The notes under the pieces were generated by a model. The model did no database searches. It was not told the DNA's origin and saw only the letters and a list, made by a program, of their open reading frames with translations. Both the position numbers and the translations under genes were made by a program. A stretch of 64,000 nucleotides of DNA. Source: Gammaproteobacteria bacterium BRH_c0 (GTDB taxonomy: Bacteria; Pseudomonadota; Gammaproteobacteria; Pseudomonadales; Porticoccaceae). Of the stretch, positions 55,861 to 64,000 are shown piece after piece. The stretch lies in assembly GCA_000961645.1 (NCBI GenBank), contig LADM01000120.1, forward strand, positions 37,223-101,222, written 5' to 3'. The stretch's first letter is position 1. Each line of letters begins with the position of its first letter.

Positions 55861-56997
55861 TTATTCCCCGAGTAATTTCCAGGTGCCATAGTCCTCGGCA
55901 GCACAGAAAAACCGCTCGTTCATGGGCAGGCCGTTCTGCCCCCAGCTGTCCATATTGGCAGCCCAGGCCTGAATGCCGTACATCACCCAGATACGCACCT
56001 GATCCCAGATTTCATCAAAGCTGGGCACGCCCTGTGCGCCGGTGGCGATGAGGTGAGAGCGATACTGTTTGACCAGATCCTTGTGGTGGGCGCGGCGCTC
56101 ATCAATGGTCAGTGCGCCAACGGTAAAATACGTCAGATCGCGCCAGGGCCGACCGCGTCGCACCAGTTGCCAGTCCAGCCACAGGCGCTCGCCATTGGGC
56201 AGAATATAGGTATTACCCTGGTGGCAATCACCCAGCACGATGCAGTAGGGCGCCTTAAGGGAGCGCTCGATTTCCCCCAGCCGGTCATAGGCGCGCTCCA
56301 GTGAGCGCGGGTCATTGACATAATGCTTGGGAGCGATGGCGCAGAAATTGGGGTCCTTGAGGTTTTCCTCCAGCCAGGTCCACATGATGCGCACCTGATC
56401 GCTGTCGATGGGCGTATCCATCTGGGTTTGCAGCCAGGGCGCATTCGCGACGCTGATCTTGTCGCTGTCCCACAGGCTGCCATGCAGTTTGGCGAGGCCG
56501 TCGAGGTTTTCGGCGATCAGGTCCACGCTGTTGTTTTGCGTGCTGTGGCCGAATTTGCCGCCGCGCTGTTTGAGGTCTTCGAGGATGATCAGGCCGTGGG
56601 CGCTGCCATCATCATCCCAGTCGGCGTAATAGCATGTGGCGGTGGGCACCTTCATTTCGTGGGCCATAAAGTGGTAAAAGCGCGCTTCCAGCGCGTGAAT
56701 ATCGACATTGCTGAACATGCCCGACCAGTTTGCCTTGATGCACAAATGTTCCGGCAGGCCAGCGGCCTTGCCCGCTTCATTCCAGTCCACCTTGATGCGC
56801 CATTTGGTGGTATGGCTGTTGAGCAGCTCGACTGTCTCCATGCTGTTGGCGACAACACCGGGATATTTATAGCTCATGGTTTTGCTGAGCCACTCGGCGT
56901 TGACATTATCCATGGTGGTCGGCAGTTTTTCAGTGCGCGCCGGATAGGGGCGGGGAACGCAGTTGGTATCAATGATCTGGTCGGTCGTTTCGGACAT
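55861..56997 (-). CDS. aminoglycoside phosphotransferase-fold (APH/ecdysteroid kinase-like) protein
   Basis: This 378-residue protein of the protein-kinase-like APH fold has a catalytic loop VLGDCHQGNTYILPNGERLWLDWQ, in which HQGN stands for HxDxxxxN and DW for the metal-binding Asp. The N-terminal lobe carries VDWNEAGKAAGLPEHLCIKANW. Such proteins in these bacteria are thought to phosphorylate small hydroxylated compounds rather than antibiotics. A GTG one codon upstream is an alternative start. Confidence 0.83.
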   Translation of the reverse strand: MSETTDQIIDTNCVPRPYPARTEKLPTTMDNVNAEWLSKTMSYKYPGVVANSMETVELLNSHTTKWRIKVDWNEAGKAAGLPEHLCIKANWSGMFSNVDIHALEARFYHFMAHEMKVPTATCYYADWDDDGSAHGLIILEDLKQRGGKFGHSTQNNSVDLIAENLDGLAKLHGSLWDSDKISVANAPWLQTQMDTPIDSDQVRIMWTWLEENLKDPNFCAIAPKHYVNDPRSLERAYDRLGEIERSLKAPYCIVLGDCHQGNTYILPNGERLWLDWQLVRRGRPWRDLTYFTVGALTIDERRAHHKDLVKQYRSHLIATGAQGVPSFDEIWDQVRIWVMYGIQAWAANMDSWGQNGLPMNERFFCAAEDYGTWKLLGE

Positions 56998-57115
56998 CAC
57001 TCTTTTCCTCTTTATACTTTGAATTCGCTATTGGATGGATAAATTGTTCCCCACGCTAGTGGAGTTTCCTGCTGGCGACAGCGCTTGTGGATAGCGGCTT
57101 TTATTCACAGGAGCT

Positions 57116-57874
57116 TTATTGACAAGAACTCTGCCCGCCGTCCACCGAAATGGCCTGCCCGGTGACATAGGACGTCAACGGTGAAGCCAGCCATGCGGCC
57201 AGTTCGGCCACCTCTTCGGGGCGGCCTGTACGTACCATGGGGATTTGCATTTCCTTGCCAAAATCCACGCCCGTTGCCCGGAACGCGGTAATGGGCGGGG
57301 TTTCGATCACGCCCGGGCACACGGCATTGCAGCGAATGCCGCGCTCGGCATATTCCACCGCTACCGTTTTGGAGATATTGATAACACCGGCTTTGGTCGC
57401 ACCATAGGCTGCAAGGGTGGGCACCGCCGCCTTACCGGCGTTGGATGCGGTGTTGACGATGGAGCCACCACCAGTTTTCAGCATTTCAGGAATCTGATGT
57501 TTGATGCACATCCATGTGCCCAGCAGGGTAATGCCGAGTGGATTTTTCCAGTCATCCAGGGTCATGTCGGCGGTGTGTTTGAGATTGTGGCCGACGCCGG
57601 CGTTGTTGAAGGCCGCATCCAGACGGCCATAGCGCTGCACCACATCCGCCACCATGCCCGCGACCTGGTCCTCAATGGACACATCGGCGGCTGCACCGCT
57701 GGCGCTACCGCCAGCCTGGGTAACCATGCGCACCGTTTCCTGCACCGACTCGCCATTGATGTCATAGAGCGCCACGGTGGCGCCATGTTTGGCAAACACC
57801 AGCGCTGCAGCACGGCCAATGCCGCTGCCTGCACCGGTGATCATTGCAATTTTGCCGTCGAGAAATCCTGCCAT
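57116..57874 (-). CDS. short-chain dehydrogenase/reductase (glucose-dehydrogenase type)
   Basis: This 252-residue classical SDR has MITGAGSGIGRAAAL (cofactor), NNAG (AFNNAGVGHNL), Ser in VNTASNAG, the Y-x3-K motif in AAYGATKAGV and a C-terminal VDGG. It lies between two phosphotransferase-like genes on the same strand with gaps of about 110-120 bases. The substrate is unknown; an alcohol intermediate of the same pathway is possible. Confidence 0.92.
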   Translation of the reverse strand: MAGFLDGKIAMITGAGSGIGRAAALVFAKHGATVALYDINGESVQETVRMVTQAGGSASGAAADVSIEDQVAGMVADVVQRYGRLDAAFNNAGVGHNLKHTADMTLDDWKNPLGITLLGTWMCIKHQIPEMLKTGGGSIVNTASNAGKAAVPTLAAYGATKAGVINISKTVAVEYAERGIRCNAVCPGVIETPPITAFRATGVDFGKEMQIPMVRTGRPEEVAELAAWLASPLTSYVTGQAISVDGGQSSCQ

Positions 57875-57985
57875 TGTCTGTTTCCTTATGATTATGGGTT
57901 TGGAAAATATCCGTTACTGTGAAGGGTGTAAAAATAGCCACCCGCTTAATTTGACAGGGTGAGTGAATTGTTATCCGCTTGGCTT

Positions 57986-59044
57986 TTACGGATTTTGATC
58001 CAGGTACCGTTGCAGATGGCCCGTGGCAAAATCCAGATGCACGCTTTCCACTGCGCCGGTTTCCTTGTCGTTGCCGTAGGAGCGCAGGAAGATAACCGCG
58101 TGCTTGAGGGCGGCGACCGCTTCAAAATAGTCAAACTCCACCATGGGCCGACCATAGATGCGCTCAAAGCCCTTGATGGCATTTTCCCGTGTTGGCACGC
58201 CCTCAATCCGGGGCACGCCGCGCACAATACTGAACACATCTTCCATATAGAGCCACGAGGCGATATCGATTTCCGCCGGTCCCAGGGAGGGCACTTCAAA
58301 GTCGAGCAGTGCGGTGACGGTGAGGTTGTTGGCAAACAGGGTGTTACCCATGCGCGCATCGTTCCACACCAGGCCGGACTGCGCCATCTGCGGCTGGTTT
58401 TTAATCAGGCGCCGCATCGCCTCCTTGATGACGGGAAAGTCACGGCCCTGTGAGCCCCAGTCGTACCATTTTTGGCAGAAATCATTGATGTAAAAACTGG
58501 TTTGCGGCGCTTCGGTCACGCCCTGATTGAGAGAGGTAAAACAGCGCCAGTCGATGGCGTGCAGCCGCGACATTTCCGTTACCGCGTTCCACCAGGCGTG
58601 CTCGCGCAGGCCGGGAGTCAGCTCCTCCTTGTACCAGCCCGATTCATGATGCACGGGGAAGTCGGGCGTGGGCCGACCATCGACGCGCTCCATCAGGAAA
58701 AAGGGCGCACCGAGAATGGAGGGGTCGGTTTCTGCGGCCAGAATCGGTGGCACTGCCACATCAGAGTTTTCGGCGATGGCTTTCATTACGTGATACTGGG
58801 TGAAAACATCGGCCAGCATCGGGCAGTCAGTGTCCTTTTGCACGCGCACTACCAGCCGCTGTTCGCGGGGTTGGCCGCCTTCATTCCAGGTGGCGCGAAA
58901 TATCACCGTCTTGCTGGAAAAGCCCTGCGATGGCTCGACCGCGTCGTGCAGCTGAACATTGGTTGCACCGGGGGTGCGTGTCTCCAGCCAGGCAGCCAGG
59001 GGCTGAATCAATGTGGCTGCACTTGTGGAACGTGAATCTTCCAT
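57986..59044 (-). CDS. APH-fold phosphotransferase family protein (ACAD10-like kinase)
   Basis: This 352-residue protein of the APH fold has the N-lobe GFSSKTVIFRATWNEGG...RLVVRVQ, the catalytic stretch SGLVWNDARMGNTLFA (WNDxxxGN in place of HGDxxxxN) and a metal site LLDFEVPSLG. The N-lobe also has a typical FLMERVDGRPTPDFPV linker. It resembles the kinase part of ACAD10/11-type proteins that phosphorylate hydroxy-acyl-CoAs. ATG 59044 has GAGG before it. It is unlike the other APH gene at 55861 in detail. Confidence 0.85.
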   Translation of the reverse strand: MEDSRSTSAATLIQPLAAWLETRTPGATNVQLHDAVEPSQGFSSKTVIFRATWNEGGQPREQRLVVRVQKDTDCPMLADVFTQYHVMKAIAENSDVAVPPILAAETDPSILGAPFFLMERVDGRPTPDFPVHHESGWYKEELTPGLREHAWWNAVTEMSRLHAIDWRCFTSLNQGVTEAPQTSFYINDFCQKWYDWGSQGRDFPVIKEAMRRLIKNQPQMAQSGLVWNDARMGNTLFANNLTVTALLDFEVPSLGPAEIDIASWLYMEDVFSIVRGVPRIEGVPTRENAIKGFERIYGRPMVEFDYFEAVAALKHAVIFLRSYGNDKETGAVESVHLDFATGHLQRYLDQNP

Positions 59045-59249
59045 TATTAACCTCAACAGTCTGTGGCCGTTCCGGATTCGCGTTCAACGCGTATCAGGCA
59101 GGCCGGTTTGTTATTCGTGGTGTAGTTTTAATTGCTGACAACCTACACCGGATTCTAATGGCTGTCAGCACTGGAGTCTCACTTGCCAGTCAAGAATCCG
59201 GTCATATTCCCAGTTTCGAAAAGAGACGCTGCTGTTTAAAAGAAGCGCT

Positions 59250-60122
59250 TTATGGCATCAGGTAATCCATCAGGTTGCGGTCACCTTTGAGGGTGGTGCG
59301 GTGCATCACCCGGCGGTATTTCTTCTTGTGGCCGTAGCCCTTGTGGATCGACTGCCAGTTGTCCCAGATCACCAGGTCGTTGGGCTGCCAGACGTGCACA
59401 TAGGAGAACCGCTCGTTGGCGGCAAATTCCTTCAGTTCCCCTAAAAGCTGGTCGCTGGCCTCCTGGCTGAAGCCGACGATGCGGCGCGTGAAGGTGGGGC
59501 TGATAAACAGCACCGGGCGGCCATTGTGGGGGTGGTTGAAGACCAGCGGGTGAATCACATCCGCCATGGCCTGCACTTCATAGGGAAAGTCGATATCGGC
59601 ATCCTTGGCAACGCCGTCGCTGTTGTCCAACAGGCTGTGAATCACCGTCAGGCCGCGCAGGGTTTGTTTGGTCTTGTCCGGCAGCGCCTGGTAAATCTCG
59701 GCGGCATCCATATAGGCGGTGTAGCCGCTTTCCGGCGGGATTTCGATCGGGCGCAGAAAGCCGCCCAGGCTGGGCACGGGGTCGAAGGTAAGATCGGTGT
59801 GCCAGCCGGAGTAGGCGACAATTTCGTCGCCGCTCGGGTCGTCAGCGGCGAGGGGTTCTTCGGGGCTGGTGGATAACTCGATGATTTCCGGGTAATCGCG
59901 GTGGCGCAAAAATTCCAGCGGGTGGATCACCAGGTCGCCAAAGGCGCGGGTGAATTCGATATGGGATTCGTTGCTCAGCTCCAGATCGCGGATCACCAGC
60001 AGCGCCGAGTCGTTAAAGGCCCGGCGCAGCTGCTGGCTGTCGGCGGCGTTGAGGGGCACGCTGTCGATGCCTTTGACTTCAATGGCGTGGCTGTCGGCCA
60101 TGGGGATAAATTCAAGTGTCAT
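59250..60122 (-). CDS. TauD/TfdA-family alpha-ketoglutarate-dependent dioxygenase
   Basis: This 290-residue non-heme Fe(II) oxygenase has the facial triad H-x-D in AYSGWHTDLTFDPVPS and a distal His in HKGYGHKKKYRRVMHRTTLKGD, with the alpha-ketoglutarate-binding Arg following. The family includes taurine, sulfonate, sulfate-ester and phenoxyacetate oxygenases. The sulfur theme nearby (sulfotransferase, alkylsulfatase-like, TauE) makes an organosulfur substrate plausible, not proven. The gap to the next gene on the 3' side (59045-59249) shows nothing. Confidence 0.92.
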   Translation of the reverse strand: MTLEFIPMADSHAIEVKGIDSVPLNAADSQQLRRAFNDSALLVIRDLELSNESHIEFTRAFGDLVIHPLEFLRHRDYPEIIELSTSPEEPLAADDPSGDEIVAYSGWHTDLTFDPVPSLGGFLRPIEIPPESGYTAYMDAAEIYQALPDKTKQTLRGLTVIHSLLDNSDGVAKDADIDFPYEVQAMADVIHPLVFNHPHNGRPVLFISPTFTRRIVGFSQEASDQLLGELKEFAANERFSYVHVWQPNDLVIWDNWQSIHKGYGHKKKYRRVMHRTTLKGDRNLMDYLMP

Positions 60123-60154
60123 GGGTGGTCACCTGGCTGTTCATCATGTTGGCG

Positions 60155-61282
60155 TCAGCCCGCCCTGTTGCTGACAGGCAGTGTTGCGCCATCAAAACCG
60201 TAAAAGCGCAGGGCGTTATCCCAGAGAATTTTTTGCAGGCTGCCGCGGGTCAGCCTGGGCATTTCCAGAAATGTCTTCACCGCATTGGGGTACTGGGCAT
60301 CGGGGTGGGGGAAGTCGGTGCCAAACAGGATATTGTTTTCGCCGAGGTAATCCACCACCTGGTACAGCAGCGTATCGTCCGGTTCGGCGGAGATATAACA
60401 CTGGCGGCGAAAATACTCGCTGGCTGGCATGGTCAGTTCCGGGGCGTAGCGCCAGCCCACCAGCTCCTGGTGCTCGTCGAGGCGGTGCAGCCAGTTGGGT
60501 AGCCAGCCGACGCCGCACTCCAGGCAGGCCAGACGCAGCTTGGGGTGCCGCTCCAGCACCCCGTGGATGATGATCGACATCAGCGCCATCTGCTGCTCCA
60601 GCGGGTGGCAGGCGGCGTGCTGCTCCAGCCAGTTGTCCGGATAACGCTCGCTGCCGATATTGTGCATCATCGAGCCGGAACCCTCGTGCAGTGACAGCGG
60701 CACATTGAGGGATTCGAGCAGGGCATAGAATGGCTCGAAATCCTTGTGGCCGAGGGCGCGGCCGCCAACCTGGTTGGGGCGGGTCCAGAAGGCCCGAAAG
60801 CCCAGCTCGTGGTAGGCGTATTCCACTTCCTTGAGAGCGGCCTTTACATCAAAGAGGGGAATGGGCGCGGCACCCACAATGCGCCCGCCCGAGTCGGTGG
60901 CATACTCCGCCATCCAGCGGTTGTAGGCGCGGGCCATGGCGCAGGACAGTTGCGGGTCCATGCCCTCGACAAAACAGTCATATAAAGGCCCGTAGATCAC
61001 CGACACATCCACGCCTTCCACATCCAGCCCGCGCAGGATGGCAGCGGGTGTGAAGCCATCGGGAGCAATATCGCCAAAGCGGTCGCGGATGCGCTCAGGG
61101 GTAAAGCCGAGGGCGCTGATGGTGTCCGGCGGGTGTTTCATGATGGGTTGCCCGTCCACCCTGCGCTCGGCGGGCTGGCCGGTCACACGGCCGCGAAAGC
61201 GCGGGTCCAGGTAGCGCTCGTAGAGGTCCGCCGGTTCCATGGTGTGGCCGTCTGAATCGATGATCCGCAGTTCTGCACTCAT
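60155..61282 (-). CDS. amidohydrolase family 2 protein
   Basis: This 375-residue metal-dependent hydrolase or decarboxylase of the ACMSD/amidohydrolase_2 group has the N-terminal DSDGHTMEPADLYERY metal site, a His in LSLHEGSGSM, ECGVGWLPNWLHRLDEH and the late FGTDFPHPD Asp. Family members decarboxylate or hydrolyse aromatic ring-cleavage products. It lies 32 bases before the dioxygenase gene on the same strand, so the two probably form one unit. Confidence 0.9.
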   Translation of the reverse strand: MSAELRIIDSDGHTMEPADLYERYLDPRFRGRVTGQPAERRVDGQPIMKHPPDTISALGFTPERIRDRFGDIAPDGFTPAAILRGLDVEGVDVSVIYGPLYDCFVEGMDPQLSCAMARAYNRWMAEYATDSGGRIVGAAPIPLFDVKAALKEVEYAYHELGFRAFWTRPNQVGGRALGHKDFEPFYALLESLNVPLSLHEGSGSMMHNIGSERYPDNWLEQHAACHPLEQQMALMSIIIHGVLERHPKLRLACLECGVGWLPNWLHRLDEHQELVGWRYAPELTMPASEYFRRQCYISAEPDDTLLYQVVDYLGENNILFGTDFPHPDAQYPNAVKTFLEMPRLTRGSLQKILWDNALRFYGFDGATLPVSNRAG

Positions 61283-61360
61283 GATTTTCCCCAGTAGTTT
61301 TTACAACCTTTCAGCCTCACTGCCACGCAACTATTGATGCGGTACGTTTTATTCGAGATT

Positions 61361-61576
61361 CCGTTCCTGCGGAGCCTGAGACTCCCTTCATTCTGAGCCT
61401 GAGAGTCCGTTCGTGCTGAGCCTGAGACTCCGTTTGTGATGAGATTGAGACTCCGTTTGTGATGAGATTGAGACTCCGTTCGTGCTGAGCTTGAGGGTCC
61501 GTTCATGCTGAGCTTGAGGGTCCGTTCATGCTGAGCCTGTCGAAGCACAGGCCTTCGACAGGCTCAGGCCGAACGG
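61361..61576. repeat. 23-bp tandem array ending in a large palindrome
   Basis: Seven 23-bp units of the form CCGTTCnTGCTGAGCCTGAGACT (61361-61521) are followed by an eighth that becomes a hairpin. Its CTGAGCCTGTCGAAG stretch is inverted again by 61576, with a stem of about 24 bp, three mismatches and a seven-base loop (61522-61576). The terminal palindrome is of the CTGAGCCTGTCGAAG kind common in proteobacterial intergenic regions. The array fills most of the 318-base gap (61283-61600); a 89-codon frame inside it is a by-product. Confidence 0.93.
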
Positions 61577-61600
61577 CATTCACGCTTAATTCGTGCCGGA

Positions 61601-63301
61601 TCAAGCCTCACCGCCGCGCAATAAGGCGCCCGGCAATATGCCGCTAACCGCCAGCTGATCCTGACCTTTCGAGCGCAGCACCGTGCCGTTAACGATCACC
61701 GTATCAACACCAAAGGCGTCGGATATCAAGCGTTCGGCGCCACCGGGCATATCGTGCACCCGGCGCAACTCACCGGCCTTCACTGTGGCGGGATCAAACA
61801 CCACCACATCCGCGGGCCTGCCAATCGCCAGCACGCCGCGATCCTTGATGCCGTACAACTGCGCCGGTCGCTGGGTGAGGATATGGATGGCCCGTTCCAG
61901 GGGCATGATGCCCCTGTCGCGCACCCAGTGGCCCAGCATATGGGTGGAGTAGCCCGCGTCGCACAGCTGGCTGGCATGGGCGCCCGCATCCGACAAACCC
62001 AGCACGCAATCAACGTCAGTGCGATCGAGCAGTTCGGCCACGTCCTCCTCTTCAAAGTTGAGGGCGGCGAGGCGAAAGCGCGCCTCGAGATCGGTGTCGA
62101 GGCTCAGGTCGAGCACAAAGTCGATCACGTCTTTACCGGCGCGCCGGGCGGCTTCCACCACAGGCATGTTTTCCATGGCCGGGTCGAGGGGGTTGTTGGA
62201 TACCTCGGTGCGCAGATACCAGCCCGCAAAGGGGTGGCTCACGCCCTCGCGCAAATCTTCGCGGAAGGTGTGGCGAAAGGCCGGGTCGGCGTAGATCTTT
62301 TTCTTGCCCGCCAGATCCGTTTGCATGGTGGGCTTGAAGTGGTCGCGGGACTGGAACGGGTAGGGCTCGTGGAAGTTGAAATCCAGCGAGAAATCCCGGC
62401 ACGACACCTGCGGCACCACCATGGCGCCGTTCTGTTGTAACTCGCGGGTGCGCGCCAGCAAATCGCGGTGGGATTTGGGGCCCATGATGCCCCCCAGCAG
62501 CGCGCCCCAGCTCACCGGGCAGTTGTGTTTGCTGGCGATCTCGCCCAGCTCTTTGAGGAAAAAGTCCGTGGTCATAAAGGACGGGGTCACTTCGAGAATA
62601 CCCCGGCCCGATTCGGCCATGGCCCCGGTCAGTTGATCGATCTCGTCATTGGTCGCCACCCGGCTGGGTACCGGCAGCCCGTCAAAGCCATTGTGGGCCT
62701 CGCCCTTGGAGGTGGCAAATCCCAATGCTCCGGCGGCCATGGCCTCGCGGACGACGCTTTTCATCTGCTCGATTTCGGCAGGTGTGGCTTCCCGTTTGAC
62801 GGCATCTTCACCCATCACATACAGGCGCACCGGGGTATGGCCCACCAGCACAGCGACGTTGATGGCCAGGCCCGAGCGCTCCAGGGTATCCATGTACTCG
62901 CCGAAGGTGACAAAAGGCCAGTCAGTGCCCAGCCCCGCTTGCAGGGCGTCGAGGCTCATGCCCTCGACTTTTTCGAGGGTGCGCATGATCAGGCTGCGGT
63001 GCTCGGGGCGGGTGGGGGCAACGCCAAACCCGCAGTTGCCGATCACCACGGTGGTAACGCCATGCCAGGGCGAGATGCTCATCAGCGGGTCCCACAGCAC
63101 CTGGGCATCGTAGTGGGTGTGAATGTCCACAAAACCGGGGCACACCACCTGCCCGTTGGCGTCGATAGTTTGCGCGGCGCTGCCGCTGGCGTCACCCAGC
63201 GCCACCACCACACCGTTGCGAATACCGACATCGCCGCTAAAGCCGGGTGCTCCGGTGCCGTCGATGATCAGGCCGCCGGTAATCTTGAGATCGTAATCCA
63301 T
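61601..63301 (-). CDS. N-acyl-D-amino-acid deacylase / amidohydrolase_3 family
   Basis: This 566-residue zinc-dependent amidohydrolase starts MDYDLKITGGLIIDGTGAPGFSGDVGIRNGVVVALG. The HxH metal motif is DIHTHYDAQVLWDP, LSDAGAHASQLCDAGY is the late Asp region, and the C-terminal beta-sandwich ends with RPADVVVFDPATV. It resembles D-aminoacylase and dihydropyrimidinase-like proteins, and the substrate is unknown. It starts the minus-strand catabolic set, separated from it by the repeat array. Confidence 0.92.
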   Translation of the reverse strand: MDYDLKITGGLIIDGTGAPGFSGDVGIRNGVVVALGDASGSAAQTIDANGQVVCPGFVDIHTHYDAQVLWDPLMSISPWHGVTTVVIGNCGFGVAPTRPEHRSLIMRTLEKVEGMSLDALQAGLGTDWPFVTFGEYMDTLERSGLAINVAVLVGHTPVRLYVMGEDAVKREATPAEIEQMKSVVREAMAAGALGFATSKGEAHNGFDGLPVPSRVATNDEIDQLTGAMAESGRGILEVTPSFMTTDFFLKELGEIASKHNCPVSWGALLGGIMGPKSHRDLLARTRELQQNGAMVVPQVSCRDFSLDFNFHEPYPFQSRDHFKPTMQTDLAGKKKIYADPAFRHTFREDLREGVSHPFAGWYLRTEVSNNPLDPAMENMPVVEAARRAGKDVIDFVLDLSLDTDLEARFRLAALNFEEEDVAELLDRTDVDCVLGLSDAGAHASQLCDAGYSTHMLGHWVRDRGIMPLERAIHILTQRPAQLYGIKDRGVLAIGRPADVVVFDPATVKAGELRRVHDMPGGAERLISDAFGVDTVIVNGTVLRSKGQDQLAVSGILPGALLRGGEA

Positions 63302-63395
63302 AGGGCTATCGCCTCCTGGTTAGTCGATCCCTGACAGCGTTATTGTTATGGTGCTGATAATGCATCCGCATTAGATTAGCCAATGCCTTTTGCAA

Positions 63396-63548
63396 ATGCC
63401 AGCGGGAATTGACGAGCTGCTAGAAGAATTAGAGGCCGGTCAGTGCTGGGTCAAGAAAATGAATATCTATCACAGAGTCTGGCATGTATCTAGGGGTGAC
63501 GAATATGCACAGGTTGTGCGACTCACATCATCGGTTATTACCGTTTAG
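63396..63548 (+). CDS. possible small hypothetical gene (50 residues)
   Basis: A 50-codon frame starts at ATG 63396 and ends TAG 63546-63548. The product (MPAGIDELLEELEAGQCWVK..., ending RLTSSVITV) has a helical acidic start and a mixed basic/aromatic body, and does not look random. There is no clear RBS and no recognised domain. It may be a remnant of a longer gene. Confidence 0.3.
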   Translation: MPAGIDELLEELEAGQCWVKKMNIYHRVWHVSRGDEYAQVVRLTSSVITV

Positions 63549-63832
63549 TGAACCTGAATCAAACTCGGGACTGAGCACTTGCACTTCCCTGATCCTTGTT
63601 GGTCGCTGGTTGTTGCTAGAGGGTGTTTCGGACTAATTGCAGAACTGCTGCTTATCTGCATTTAAAAGACGAACTCGAGTGAGGTTAAAATCCTAGGCTT
63701 TTAACCTCAACAACCCCCATGCTGATTTTCCAGGATTTCTGTTTGGCATTAGAGAGTTAATAAGCATGGCTCGTTAGTGTGTAAGATTAAGGTCGCAGGC
63801 AGTAGCGCACTCGATTGATGGTCATGCAAGTA
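63549..63832. other. AT-richer non-coding stretch with one hairpin
   Basis: I see no supportable gene here. TGAGGTTAAAA (63680-63690) pairs perfectly with TTTTAACCTCA (63699-63709) around an eight-base loop. Composition is lower in G+C than the rest of the window, which suggests a junction with accessory DNA continuing past the right edge. Confidence 0.5.
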
Positions 63833-64000
63833 TTAGCAAGCCCAATCATCTATCAACCCGTTTTTATCAAATTGTATGTAGAACTGGTCAGACATGATTG
63901 CTCTTCTTTTAGCTTCATTCGATAATGACACAAGATCGCGGGATGTCCGAAATGCTTTTACTCTTCCTGTTATATGCTCCTTCCACTTGCTATCAGAATG
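63833..64000 (-). CDS. 3' end of an unidentified gene entering from the right edge
   Basis: On the minus strand a frame is open from the window end to TAA at 63833-63835. It encodes 55 residues beginning HSDSKWKEHITGRVKAF and ending IQFDKNGLIDDWAC. The amino acid mix is protein-like with no low complexity. The family is not recognised and the start is outside the window. Confidence 0.45.
   Translation of the reverse strand, partial: HSDSKWKEHITGRVKAFRTSRDLVSLSNEAKRRAIMSDQFYIQFDKNGLIDDWAC

Noticed and set aside
61279..61548. 89-codon frame rich in S/R/T/Q
   Set aside because: It is produced by the 23-bp tandem array and has no RBS.
61361..61576. CRISPR array
   Set aside because: The units are directly adjacent with no spacers, degenerate, and no cas gene is present.

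Overview
The window reads as a chromosome segment of a high-G+C (around 60 % by eye) gammaproteobacterium. Gene order matches the Pseudomonas/Cellvibrionales type: trxA-rho beside ppx and ubiD; TPR lipoprotein-lolB-ispE-tRNA-Gln-prs-rplY-pth-ychF on one strand, divergent from hemA-prfA-prmC; and an algB/kinB pair. The right-hand catabolic genes (sulfotransferase, phosphotransferase-like, TauD-like, amidohydrolase and SDR genes) suggest a marine heterotroph of the Halieaceae/Spongiibacteraceae kind, but that placement is inference.

Layout. 1-9.5 kb is housekeeping: RND pump end, cupin, ubiD, rho, trxA, ppx, hcp and a DUF1993 gene. 9.6-20.4 kb is a co-directional defence island ending beside the 3' end of a tRNA-Met gene. 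It holds an SNF2-family helicase, a shortened HTH-ImmA/IrrE protein, a HigB-like toxin with a HigA-ImmA/IrrE partner, a small coupled ORF, an AbiF-type HEPN protein, a type III-like DNA methyltransferase broken by one in-frame amber codon, and an intact type III-like restriction subunit. 20.6-26.9 kb has an aldo/keto reductase, the AlgB/KinB two-component pair and, divergently, a BON-domain/DUF2383/DUF1328 envelope-stress set behind a clear sigma-54 promoter. 26.9-38.8 kb is the conserved translation, heme and lipoprotein block. 38.9-53.6 kb holds accessory metabolism, a c-di-GMP protein and transporters. 53.7-63.3 kb is a mostly minus-strand catabolic cluster. The last 700 bases are more AT-rich and hold a possible small gene and the 3' end of another.

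The most unusual features are: (1) the composite defence island with its nonsense-mutated modification subunit and its HEPN toxin preceded by a 175-base stretch that could be a small gene or an RNA; (2) a dispersed family of 7-bp tandem repeats (GGGAGAT/GACCTCC type, often in large inverted repeats) that has entered both ends of prmC and the C-terminus of the MATE gene, so that the repeats are now translated; (3) a 56-bp perfect palindrome serving as a two-way terminator; and (4) a 23-bp tandem array ending in a large palindrome between two amidohydrolase genes. No CRISPR array, rRNA or integrase gene was seen.
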